A stretch of 64,000 nucleotides of DNA, taken from assembly GCA_013399115.1 (NCBI GenBank), contig VXAA01002999.1, positions 747,450 through 811,449 of the forward strand. The letters are read 5' to 3'. The notes below the pieces were generated by a model. It searched no databases. It was given only the letters and a program-made list of their open reading frames with translations, and was not told the DNA's origin. A program made the position numbers and the translations under genes. Shown here piece by piece: positions 22,326 through 34,754 of this stretch (the first letter of the stretch is position 1; each line of letters begins with the position of its first letter). The DNA is from Anseranas semipalmata. Lineage: Eukaryota; Chordata; Aves; Anseriformes; Anseranatidae.

Positions 22326-25300
22326 AATATATTTTATTTCCATGTTACATCAGATTGGATTTTGTTCTTTGATAAGTTAATACTGAGACAAATTCTAATG
22401 TCAGGTTGCTTTCATGTCACTTTGCTACTCTCCACACCCACTCAGCTGAACACTGTGTGTGTTTATTTCTCTTATTCCTGACCAAAGTTGAAAGATGGAG
22501 TGCCTGGTATCAAGGAGTACACAGTAGCTTGCACTTTTCTCATTTTTAAGAGGTATGTCCTGGAGTACTCTCAAGCTTTGGATGCATACAGTAGAACAAG
22601 GCAGATGCTTTATGACACTGACAAAACTTAGTACAGCATAAAACTTGTAATGATCCCAAATTTGGCTATACAACACTGCTGTTCTTGCTTGGATGATTCT
22701 AATAATTATTCAGTGCAGTTATGATCTGTTAAAGCCTGGAGAATTAGCAGTGCAGTCAGTGATAATCATAATTTCCTTGCAGTGAGACAGTACTTTGCAA
22801 GCTGTGGTAAATAGTGACACTGTCTTAGGTGTCAGCACTGAAGCAGTTGTTAAACACCACTTTTTCTTCTCTTAGCATATGAAGTATAGTAAAATGTTTT
22901 GGTTGGCAAAAGATTTTAACCAACTAACTTATTATTTAAATCTTCCTTTTGAATATACTTTACTGTCTAAAATTTATGAAGTTCCAGTCACTTTATATGT
23001 CTGTTAGATTCAGCATTGGACTATATTTCTGTTTCCCAATTTGCTTGTTGGTTGAAAATGAGGTTGAAAGTTACGGAATCATAAAATGCACTGCAAGAAA
23101 TTTTTGCCCCTGTAAGAGGTGAACCTTTCGGTGTGTGTGGATACGTAATGTCTGGCACACCTGAAGTGGGATTTACTGTGTGCTCATGTTGATTTGCTAT
23201 TCCATAAGCTGCCAAATGAAATGAGGCATAAGGCTGTCAACTGGTGCCATTATATAAAGACAGCCAGCGTAAGTCAGAGATGTCTGAGCCTTTCCACAAT
23301 CCCATGAAGTTGCATCTTGGATCGATGAGCACTGTATGGATCTCAATAACCTATGGAGGAAAAAAAAAAAAGATTTTTTTCCCCCTTTTTCCCCATACTG
23401 TTCATGTAGGAACCAAATCTCAGGGAAGAATATGCTCACTAGAATTTGTGCGTTCAATGAAGTCTTCTGAATCACTATGGGGTAAGCTTCAGATGATTTT
23501 CTTGAATAGTCACAGACTATGAAAAAATACCAGTTGCCAATTCTGCCTGTTGCAAAAGACTGAATGCAGTAACAGCAATAGGATTCATTTGATTTCTCTG
23601 CAAGTTATTACAACTTCAGAGCTTCATATCTCCCCAGAGACCTCATTCTAGGATGACTGCACTTGCCTTCAGGTTTCCCTAAGTGTACATATTATTGATA
23701 TTAGTATCTCGTTTTCACTAGACGTTTTTCCTTGAAGCACTGTGCCAGACTACATGGTGAAAGACATTGTGTGCCATGGGGTCATAGATTCAGTAGGTGA
23801 GCAACCAGTTTCCATGGTGCTGTGGTCCCCAAACTGCAGGTGTTGGTCTTACTGATTATTTACCTGTTACATGGAGTCCACCTGATCATGGAAAATGAAT
23901 CCACTCACTGTGAAATGTGATGTAGATTTTTCAGCTCGTTTTCGGGAGTGATGTTTGCAGCATTTTGTAGTCACAAGTGGCTCCACGGATGTCAGGAACT
24001 TGAATTTTTGCAAGTTTTGAGAAGAGAGGAAATGAACTTTTGAGTGACTCTGTGTGTGTGTCGAGCTATCAGTACCTTGTGTTTTTCTTTAAAGCACAGC
24101 TTATCGTTATGCTTCATACAAGGTCATCTGAAAAGAGCATTAATACTACAGTATTTATGCTACGGCCTGTGGATAACATTTTAGTTCAAGTTTCTTGCAC
24201 ATCTGCTTCACAGGCTTCACATTTCCTAAGACTGGTGAGAGGAACTCGTTTTCTGTCCTAAGCCACAAATATGCTCTCATAAAAGATAGTGAGGAGAATG
24301 CATAGTTAATTTCTCATCCCCTGTGGAATATCTTTTGATACACAATCATTTCTCTTGGATTATTCCAACAAATTATATATTTTTATTATCTTATGTACTA
24401 GTACTTATGTACTTTTCAGTACTGAAAAACTAATAACTATGTCAAATGTGATTTCACTAAGATTGGAACTGTTAAAAGTTCCTGTTTCAGTTGTGAAATT
24501 GATAATTTGTAGTCTTCTAACACATTTTTTCCCTTCTCTACCCAGTCATTCAGTAGCAATGTGAAACATGAAAAAGCTACAAATAAACTTGTATTAATAT
24601 ATTACTTGCTTTACACTGTTGAGAGAAGTACGCACATTATAATTTACTTCTTAAGCATCCAAACAAAACTGGGGAGTGATTCTTATACCTCTAGGCTTCA
24701 GCTTTAGTTAAGGTGGTGTTCTTCTAAACTGGAAGAATGATTTTCACAGCCCAGAGCTGTGTTCTGGCTCAGCTTAAGTTTATAATTGCACTTTCTTGCC
24801 ATAGTGGATTTTAATGAACTCTTTGCCAAAATTTCTCTGTTAGAAGCTGAATGAAAGTGTTGTGAAAGTTTGACGCTACAGCAAATTCCTAAATCCCATT
24901 TCCATCACTGATGCTGTCAGTGAGTGATGTTCTTCCAGCTTTGAAATACTACAGCCTCTAAAAAGGTTCATGACTTGTTTATGTTAATGAGCAAGGCGGA
25001 GAAGATCCCATCTGGGATCCACACTGGATTCCCACTGGGGACTACCAATGTCATGCAGCTATGTAAAAAGACAAATATGATCTCATGATTCATTGAAAGC
25101 TATGTCCAGTAGTGACAGAGAAGTATTGATACCATCGCTCTTGGAGAGCAACGGAGAGACTTGGGAGACTTAAACTGTACTAGTGTATATAATTCCACTT
25201 ATATATGCTTAAAAAAGCTTAACTGAAAATAAAAAAAGGTTTAGGGAAGGGCTGCTAAAAGAAGATGGTTGGAATTAGTGTAGGAAAAAAAGGCTGAGCC

Positions 25301-27792
25301 TGTGCACAGCGACTGCCCATAAATCCATCAGTGGGTACATCTAGGGAAAGAAATAGCTGTATAAACTACACAGTAGTGTTGGCAGAAAACCCAATCATTT
25401 TAAGTTGGCCACGGGTAATTTAGTCAAGAAACAATGAGTTTTGTCACATTTTACCAGTGCGAACAAAACAAGAAAAGAACTATTTTTGAGATAGAGATCT
25501 CTAAATATATGAAAGGGACACTATGTTATAGCATTTGCCATAGCAGGCAATTACCAGGAAGGTCATATCCAGTCCTGTGTTGCTAAAATTAGTCTTGCCT
25601 ACCCATTTTGGGAAATAAAGGTGGTCTTGTGGATGTCTGTGGACATTCTGTGGTTGCTATGCAAAACCACATTTTTTCTTCCCCCGAACACAGGTTGTCT
25701 TCCAGTCCTTACAAGAAGTCTCCAGGTGGTATTTTATTCTGTTTTGCAAAATGTCCAGCTCTCCTACAGGTTTTGGATTGATTAATTTGGGGTATGCTAG
25801 TCTTATTTCCATTTTCTTACACCATCCATAGAGATCTGTGAATGCTACCTTAAGTGGTCCAATGCTAGCTCACACTTCCAATCTAATCATCCTATCCACC
25901 CTGGCACTAGTATTTTCCTTGTGCTGAGGAGTTGTCTAAGATTTGGAACGACTGCCCCATTTCCCCATTCCACCACCCCCATTCAGGAGAGAGATTGCCA
26001 GTCTGAGTAAACTTTGGTTTTGGCTCAATCTGGTTTATTTCTAGAGTGTGCACACTTATGTTTCTCTGAATGCAATAGAAAGAAGAAACTGCAGTCAATT
26101 TTTGTTGTTCACCTCTCAGATTTCTCACATATCTTGTACCTCAACTGTGGGAGATGTCTATCTCTTAGGTTGCAATCATATGTTTTTCCTATCATGAAGT
26201 CCAATGCCCTTTATTAGTGCCTGCTTTAGTTTCTGCACATTGCTATACAGTACAGGCTCAATTACACCTTCCATTTTAATGTTAAAAGGAAAGCTAGCAG
26301 AGCTGTCGAGTTTACACAGGCTTGCACTTGTTTTTGTGTCAAAGAGTTGACTATCATTAACCTCTTCCAGTGTAACAGGCCTGCTTAATAACATATATTG
26401 AATCTGAAGCGTAAGTGTTGTAATACTTTTGTTTTAAAACCATATCTCTTTGTCTTCTGTCAACCTGCTGTGCAGATTGAGATATATGTGTACTATTGGT
26501 GAGGGCTTCAGAGGGAGAGGAATATCTTCTAAAATGATGGATGAGTTAGCCTAGATCTTAGTAACAACCTATAGTTGCCCTGCTTGCCTGGGACCCTTTA
26601 CCACAAGTTGCCTGTGTAGAAAAATTCATTTAGTTAGCTTCAAGAAATAGGGGGAATGGGGTGGAGGAGGTGGGGACAGACAAGGAAAAAGGTAGAGGGA
26701 GAAATTGGACTACCCGACGTTGATGAAACAGCCCAAAGTGCATAGTGAAGACAAGCAAAGATTAAAGTTCAGTTTCTGAAGCTGAATTAGGGGAAGAAGA
26801 ATTATTTGTATTATGATTATGTATTATGGGTTGTAAAATTGTCATGTGAAGAATATGACAGAATTTTCAGTGTTATGTCAATTGGGTCTAGATTTAACGT
26901 AAAAGGAACTGTTACTCTTAATAGGTATGTGTTAAATTGGATGAGATTATACATGTAAGTAAAATGAAGTTAAAAAAAAGAAAATAGTTTCATGAGGGAC
27001 TATACAGGAAGAATTCAGTATGGATGTAAAACAGCTGCTAGTACATTACAGGAAGGCTATTGGCTTTTGACATAGAGTTTCATGGGAATATAGTTACATT
27101 GCCCTATCTTTACAATTTGCCGCAGGCGTTGTTCTTAACATCACGTATGACCTGGCAGACAAAATAAATGAGTTCTTTTGCAATCTGAAACCCTCAAGGG
27201 AACTCATTTGTTTTCTTCAAAAAAAAAAAAAAAGAAAAAAAACATATGGCAAGACAATTTACTTTTATAATTAAGTGGCATCGGCAAAGGATTACTCTTA
27301 GGGCATTAGCTCCTCACTAAGCTCAAGGAAATGAGAGGCTGTTTGTTTATCTTATTCTGATAAATCCTGATAAAATATTCAGATGAACATTTCTCTGTGT
27401 GCTATTTAGTGGACCAGCTTAGCATCTAATCAAATGTGATAATGAATACTATATTTTGAAATGCCAGTAAGCATGGAGATTCATGGATTTCCCCAAGAAC
27501 AACTTTGCCTCTTTTCCTATGTGGAAGTGCTTTGTGATATCTCCTGCAGCGTTTTCTTTTTTTGCCTCCTGGAAAGGTCAATTGAGTGGGGAAAGACCTG
27601 CTCAGGGGCCGGATACAACAGTGTCTGAATCTCCCTGGCAAATTGTGCATTGCCTTCTTTCTCCTCGTTCCCTGACAATGCAGTAAATACTTATCAACTC
27701 TAGTTTTTATAAATCAAAAAGTGTTAAATGTGTTCAACTATGCTCTAAAATTTTATAGTTGCTTATCAGAAATGGATTTCAAAGCTATTCAA

Positions 27793-27871
27793 CTTTTTTT
27801 AAATTAGATAATATATATTTAGACTTTTATATATAAATAATTTATAATTATAATTTATATATATATTTTTT
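27793..27871. repeat. Near-pure A/T low-complexity stretch
   Basis: Almost entirely A and T, including ATATATATTT and TTTATATATATATT segments. It lies directly left of the TAATTA-rich block. Confidence 0.9.
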
Positions 27872-27879
27872 ACACAGAG

Positions 27880-28400
27880 CATCTTAATAGCAGTGGCTTT
27901 CTCCTGTATGTTCTCCTGCAAGTTAATTAACTTGCTTTGAGGATTAAAATTTGCTTGGAGGTGGCTTATTGCCTCAGTCACTCCTTATCTTGCTGATGAA
28001 GGACTGTAACAGTATGCTTTTTCACTTAATTAGATGTGTGTTTGGGAACGTTAATTTGAACCATTACTACTACTTCCCAGAATAACAGAAAGGCAAATTA
28101 AAGGATTCATTAACAGTGGTTTAAGGATCGCTAATAAAGGAATAAATAACTGTACAGGTTTGCTTCTTGCTTGTTGCCTGCTCCCAGCAGGAGAATCTGA
28201 GCCCTTCTTGTTAATGAGATGCTCTGAGCATATTGGGAGAATATACAAGCACCGGGAATTAACTGCTGTATTCTCTGAACATCCATCTGGGTTTTATTGC
28301 TCATTTAACACTTTGTTGGGAGTAATCGATGTCTGTCCTTCCACTGATTGATTTGATCTAATCTAAGGTATGGTTTAATGTTAAATCTAAGAGAAATTAT
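27880..28400. promoter_or_regulatory. Possible conserved noncoding / enhancer-like block
   Basis: The block has few simple repeats, few CpGs and many TAAT/ATTA cores. These include an 18-bp perfect palindrome GCAAGTTAATTAACTTGC at 27918-27935, CTTAATTAGATG near 28025 and GTTAATTTGAACC near 28050. Such composition is common in deeply conserved developmental enhancers in guidance-gene introns. No conservation data were available. Confidence 0.3.
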
Positions 28401-28722
28401 CATCCTACTGCTGCTGAAAAAGGAGGGTCTGTCTCCCTTTCCTACCTTGCTAATGGGTTCCTAAATATTTTTAAAAGCTAACAGTTTGTCCTTCTTCTGC
28501 CCATGCTTTTCTTCACTATGGATTTTTCCCCTCCTGTGCTCTGACAATAGTCCGATTGCTAAGTAAGACTAGTCAATTCTCTAACCCCACAAAAATTGTT
28601 GATTTTCTTGTGGTGGTTTAATGTCTTGCCATTTTATTTAGTGGAACTAAAATGATGCATCATCAGAAGAGCTCTGGAGTTGACCCAGGGTAAGATGAAA
28701 AGAGATGTGACAGCAGTAAAGG

Positions 28723-28737
28723 NNNNNNNNNNNNNNN
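28723..28737. other. Assembly gap (15 N)
   Basis: Fifteen Ns followed by a T run. No duplicated flank was seen here. Confidence 0.99.
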
Positions 28738-31700
28738 TTTTTTTTTTGGCAGAGAACGTTGTTATTCCACTGTAAACCATCTTTAGGAATGATATTAAGA
28801 GAGGTGCTCTGAAGATACCTGTCTTTAATTAAGTCATTGACTTCATGTGTATGCACTTGATCTGTATTAGTTGCAGGTCCTGCTGCAGAACATGGCAACT
28901 TGTGCCTTCCTTTGCTTGCCTGTGAGACTGTGTTCTCATGCCATTTACCCCCTCCTTTCTTCTGCAACGGATGTCAGTCCAAACATACTGTTTCAGTCCT
29001 ACATTACCAACAGATTGGTTGTGCTTGCTGAACTTGCCTGCTTCTGTGTGCCTGTACAGCACGGCAGTGTAGGGCAGGGAGCTGCTGCCTGAGAGGCTGA
29101 TACCATTGTGACCGTGCAATGGTGCATACTGTGTATGTGGCCTTCACCTCACTGGATTTGATGGGAGCAAGATTGCATTTTGTATAGAGATGTGTTGACA
29201 TCATGTGCTTACCTTAGTGTGCATCCTGCTTCTGAATTTCCTATGCACAGCAAACTTCCATTGAAAGGAAGGGCTCTGCTGGGAACTGCTCTACCGGAGG
29301 ACTACAGCATGACCACAGGAGGGAAATTCAAGGCTGGCTTTGAAAATGGGGACCATCAAGTTTAGTATCTCCTTCCTTAAGTTCTTTAATATTAACATGA
29401 TTACTTAACTTTTTTGATCACGTTGTTGTTGTTGCAGTTTCTTTTCTTAAAATAAAAAAAAAGCCCAGACTTCGACTTCCTTAGACTCTTCACCTTCTCC
29501 CCTACAAAACCAGCTCAAGCAAACTGTATTTGCCAAAGTTGATTGCTATGGGAAAGGAGTCTGCAAAAGGTTTGAGCTATCTAAAATGTCTGTTTATCTA
29601 AGCCCATTCCCATTACTTTTTTTTGGAGGAGATATAACAGCAAAATTAAAATTTAACTTTAAATTAATTAAGATCTTAAACAGTCAAATAGTAACAAGAC
29701 CACAGAGAACTTGTGTGACTATTTATGTGGTGTGGTACTGTATAATATATGCCATATCTGCCAAAACATAAAAACCGGGGACATGCTTTGAGATATGTGT
29801 TGCAACATAAGAGTATTAAAAATTTGGTCAGCCACAGTTATGAAATACAGAGGTAAAGTTTTGGTTGAGGTGATATTTCAGGATAAAACTGAACCTGACA
29901 ACAGTTTACTGAATGAATAGCTGAGTCAGCTCACAAACTTGTGTGTATTTAAAGCATAATAATTAGAAAAGCCTTGATCTGGAGGCATCAGAGGTGCACA
30001 GGTGACAAATACTCTCTGATCATCTCCAGCTGGGGAAACCAGGTGCTGTGTGGAAGATGCATGGGCTGACAGGAGAAGACAGTAATCTGTGTTTGAGATG
30101 GCATGAGGGGACTTGAGGAGAGTGAGCTCCAGAGCTGCAGAGACAGCCCACTGGTACCTCTCTGCTTTTCCTGGAGAAGTACTTGGCAAGAAATACGTAG
30201 AAGCGATGCCTGGCTGTTGTTGGTCCTCTGCCTGACCTAGGATCTCAAATCACTGCTGAGGCTGCCAGTGGAACCACAGAGAATTACAAGCTGTGAAATT
30301 AGTTAATCCTGATGAGTAACCATCAGAGAAGGAAATCAGATTTGGCAAGACCCTTGTTGACTGTATTAATTTAATTTATAATGAATTTTTTTTTCCTAAT
30401 TCACTCCAATAACAGTTTTCTTACTCTGTTTGCAAAGCTCAGTGCCCACTGGTCAGCCTGTGATAACCTGACTCTTCCTCTTTGTCCTTCTGAATGTTGA
30501 TAAAACTCGAGTAGTCTTTCATTCCTCGTGATCTTAGAAATCCTTGTAATTTTAGAAATTATTAAAACAGAACAATAAGAAGACCAAAGATCACCATAAT
30601 TTTTAGGTCGAGCTAGCATGACCTGCTAGTCTGAAAATACTTATCTCTGTGTATATGCAAATTTCACCTTTTCATTTATCAACAAGCTTGTTACTTCAAT
30701 ATTTTCGTGTGATATGAGACTTTTATTTCCTGCAAAATCCAGACAAAAATTACTTACTGACCATTTTGCTTTTCGTTATTGGAATTCGACCTTTTTCATA
30801 TAATAGTTCAACAAACCACTTGGATTAGGTTTCTATTATTTCCGACATATCATCCTTAGCTCTTTCACATATTTTTCCTGTACTACCTTATAAACCAAAT
30901 CAATTTTCTACATCATAAATTTTTATTTAAATTGATTATCTACTTTCCTCCTATTGTTTTATTTCCAATTGAGGCTTTTATTATACTGCAGAACTAGAAT
31001 TGCTTTTTACCTAAAGCTTTCCTTTTTTGATTATGGAATTATGACTTTTTGTTAATAACTGATTCCTAAAGAGCTTATACTTTACATTTTTGGTCTGAAT
31101 TTACTGGAAGAAAAAAATATTATGCTAAATTTTCTTCCTTCATGTGAAATAATTTCCTCAAATATGTGCACAGGAAGGAATCTATTACTGTTTTGTTTCC
31201 AAGAGATTTGGCAGTATCTGCTTGGTCATGCCTTGCGTTTCTGATTTGGGTTCTCAATTGCTTAGGAAACAGGAGCATGTTTTTGTTTGCTGTCTTACAA
31301 TTTTTTTCAAAAGCTGAGTCTACAGTACATTCTCTTAAGTGGTATGTACCACTAAGAAAAGAGTAAAGTGCTAGATTTAACACCCATTACTAACACTCTG
31401 TACTTTCAACTCTTTATTGGGTTTTCAATTGATTTTGACACGGACTTGTTAAAACTAATCTGCTGTATGTTTCTACACTTTTATCTGTAGTCATGCTGAA
31501 TGCATTCTCTGCTATAGATTGAAATACATAGTTTTAAAGGAGGGGAGTAGTCAGTGCCTTTTGTGGTGCTTCATTTGGTTTCCACTGACACCAGTGGAAG
31601 TCTTTGCCATTGAGTTTAAGCAGGCTCTTGATTAATCAGTTTTACTTAAGACAGTTCAGCTAGGAAAGTTGTTCAGTACTGTGAATGTGAAGCAAAATGC

Positions 31701-34679
31701 TTATTGACTGCTGATGGTCTGAAAGAATGCAGCATTCTGCTTTGTCTTGCGGTTGTGTTTTCTTCTCATTACAGTGTCCTTGTAATATGCTTTCCTCGTT
31801 CATTAAGCACAAAAAGGAAACAAATTACCAATTACAGCCAGTGTCAAATCAGTTTAATTCCAGCAGGTAAAGCTATATTTGTCTTGCTTTTATTACCACC
31901 ATATGTGGACAAGAGACAGACTTACATGCTAAGAGGTCTATAGCTATGCTTCAGAAATGTACTTGGTCATTTTTATTTCACATCTTTTGTTGCCTTTGAA
32001 GCATACATGCAGTAGAATAAAGCTAAATGGAGGTTGAAAAATAGCAAGCAACGGCATAATCTCAACAACATATCTAAATAAGCATTGTGACCTATCTCAT
32101 GAGGGGCATAATGACTTTCTATATATCATGAAAGTTGGCATTGACTTTTCCTTTGGGCTGACGAATTTATTAGTATCATATTTCCAGTGTGTTTTTTACT
32201 GTCATTTTTACACTTTTTTTTTTTTAGATTTTTCTCAAATATATCCTTTTCTAATGAGTTCTTGTATGTTAAACTATTGTATTTATTAAGCTTAATGTAG
32301 TCTTGCTAGTTTTACTAAAGTGGAGACATTTTTATAGGAACAATTCTGAGTGCTATCCAGGTAGCTAATTTGGTAGTTGTCCTAGATTTATTCTCGTAGT
32401 AACAGTCACCTTATGCTATCCATTTGCCCAGTTTGCCTTTATGTTGCAATGGTTTAATGCTTTTAAAGTCTTGCACTTTGATTTTCTTCTTCTTAAGTTT
32501 CTTCCTGCTGGCTTTATGAAATTGAAAAAATCATAATTGGTTATTGGCAACCACAGGAAGTAGAAAAATGTACAGTAATTAGCTCTGGCTCTTGGCTTGT
32601 TCACATGAACAGAGACATTTTAGTCTTCCTAACACTTATAGGGTCAATATTTCTAATTTCACTGGATATATTAATAGTGAGAAGCGTTGTGCTCTACTGC
32701 ATAGGATATAAATTTCATTTTCTAGGAAAAAAAAAAAACCAACAATTTTCAGCCGTTCTTTTTCTTCAGGACAGCATTGTTTTTATTTATTTATTTTATA
32801 GTTTGGGACAGAAGCTTACCTTTTTAATAGGTTGAAATGATATCATGATGAAACACCATAGAAAGGCATCATTAATGATATGCTATTCCTTAATCATAGT
32901 CTTATGATGCCACATCAGTGATAAATATTCAGTAGATATCACAAGATGAAGTATCCACCAGGGCTGACATGACACTATGTGAAGTACTGACCTGAAAACT
33001 AAAAGTGTGAGATGAGATTTTGCTCATATATCCTGGACACAGAGACTGCATTTATTAGTAGAGTGAGATGTGACTCTGATACCATCAAGTTAAGAAAAAT
33101 GTTTTTACCTGCTGGGGATGCAGTTCAACTTCTGTGGAAGAAAAAAAGTTGTTCTGCTCCTGTAAATGAAAGAAAGATTTGCAATGGCAGTAACGTTGCA
33201 GGTTTCTTTAACTTTGATATCTAGAGTGAAAGAATCACAATCAATGATGGTTGATGGAAGCAATTCCATACACACAATGAGATAAGGAACTGTGTTAGTA
33301 TATGTATGTTCCCTGTTGACTATTTCTGAGCAAGACAAAAATATGAAGGTATTTTTCGTCCCTACAAAGATAGTATAGATAGGTTAGAAAGACAGCACGA
33401 ATCATCTCCTGACTTTCAACGAATCTTTCAAGTTAATTTGCACTTAGTTTGTTGCTGAAGCTTTGTGTAAGCATTGTACCCATTTTCTTTGTTTGCCCAT
33501 TTCAGGTATCTTCATGACTCAAGCACAAATACTTTAGTGATTTTTTGGGGGGTGGAGTGTGGGGGTTGGCTTTCCTGTTCAAATAACAAATGTTTGGTCT
33601 CTATTTTGCTTTCTCATAAATTTTTTGCCTTGCTAGTCTGCCTATTGCATTTTGAGTAACTCTCTATAGCAATATCCCTAGGAAAGACTGATGACTTGAT
33701 TTCTGCACATACACAATTTAAGATGGCCATGTATGTACCAGAGCCAATAAATAAATATACATACATGCACACCACAGTCCATAAATAAAGCTGTCTATGA
33801 TAGAGGTTGTGTTTCAGAGATGCGTGATTTCACAAATAATGTTTTTCGTGGTTCAGACACAGGATGATTTTTTTTAAGGCTGACTTAAAATGTTTATTAG
33901 AGATGTAGAATGCAGGTCCTGACCATCTGTGCCCATTAGGAATATCTCACGCCTGTTTGGAAACAATTAGAATCGTTATGTCCAAAAATTTGTCCAAATT
34001 TTAATTTGGATTATACTTCTACCAATTATGTGGGTGTAATATTGCAGATAATTTGAAAACATTGCAAATATTCAAATTTAAAGTTTAAATTTAATTATCT
34101 CTTATTTTTAGTTACTTTGTTCAAAAATAATTTGTTGAAATCTGTTAAAAATGAATCTTACACATTTGTTATGAGTAAATTTAAATTAGTCATGTTTATA
34201 TTTTCATGTTTCAAAAATTTCTTCCTTTTTAATTTTCTTTATAAAGAAATCACTCTGTAGTGACATTGGGTAAGGCAGAATGGCTTTAAATAAGATCAAA
34301 AATAAGGAAAAGAGAACTAGAAAAGAGAAATAGACGGCTTTCATCTACGTGTCTTATTCTCATTTAGACATCTAATATTGGTCAGGTGAATCTGTTGAAG
34401 CACTGAGTATTTCTTCCTGTTGATTCCAAAGGAAGAGTGGAGCATGTGGTTCAGATGTACATATATGCAGTGTAAATATCCACTTTATTCATAGACAGCC
34501 TTCAAACTGAAAATCCGTTTTGGAAATAGCCTTAGCGGTTAGCCCAAGGGCAGTGTTTCTGAGACAGTCCCTGAAAGAATTTAGAGTCCTGACTTCCAGT
34601 CACGTTTTCATTTTTTCTGTCTTTTATATTGCTTAATTATGCCTTTATTTAAACACTAGTAACAAATAATTTTTAAATA

Positions 34680-34702
34680 CTTTTTTTTTTTTTTAACCCC
34701 AG
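34680..34702 (+). promoter_or_regulatory. SEMA5A: 3' splice acceptor of second SEMA5A exon
   Basis: A long T run is followed by AACCCCAG. The pyrimidine tract is uninterrupted for more than ten bases, which would help define a very short exon of 46 bases. Confidence 0.86.
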
Positions 34703-34748
34703 AAACTACCTCTTCAGGTTGCGGCTTGAGGATCTGTCCCTAATACAG
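34703..34748 (+). CDS. SEMA5A: SEMA5A internal coding exon (first Sema blade)
   Basis: This 46-base exon supplies the final base of the arginine codon begun in the exon at 22220-22319, then 15 codons reading NYLFRLRLEDLSLIQ. The joined text GARNYLFRL is a conserved early strand of the Sema propeller in semaphorins, and EDLSLIQ is typical of SEMA5A. The phases are compatible: the upstream exon ends two bases into a codon, this one begins with its third base, and it ends on a codon boundary. The acceptor is a run of fourteen T followed by AACCCCAG, and the donor is CAG then GTATGT. A micro-exon of this size cannot be seen by ORF length alone; it rests on protein similarity, splice signals and phase. 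I did not find the following exon (expected to begin near a WECDEA-like motif) downstream in the window. Confidence 0.92.
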
Positions 34749-34754
34749 GTATGT
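34746..34754 (+). promoter_or_regulatory. SEMA5A: 5' splice donor of second SEMA5A exon
   Basis: CAG is followed by GTATGT, a near-consensus donor. The exon ends on a whole glutamine codon, so the next exon should start in phase 0. Confidence 0.88.

Larger units (their letters stand above)
22320..34702 (+). other. SEMA5A: SEMA5A intron between the two exons
   Basis: This is a 12,383-base intron inferred from the phase-matched exons on each side. I saw no clear CR1, tRNA or retrocopy in it. It contains a 15-base N gap at 28723-28737, an almost pure A/T stretch near 27793-27871, and a TAATTA-rich block at 27880-28400 described separately. The segment 30660-31100 is very AT-rich and holds nothing I recognise. 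Open frames of 60-106 codons here have no recognisable protein and look like chance. Confidence 0.85.
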
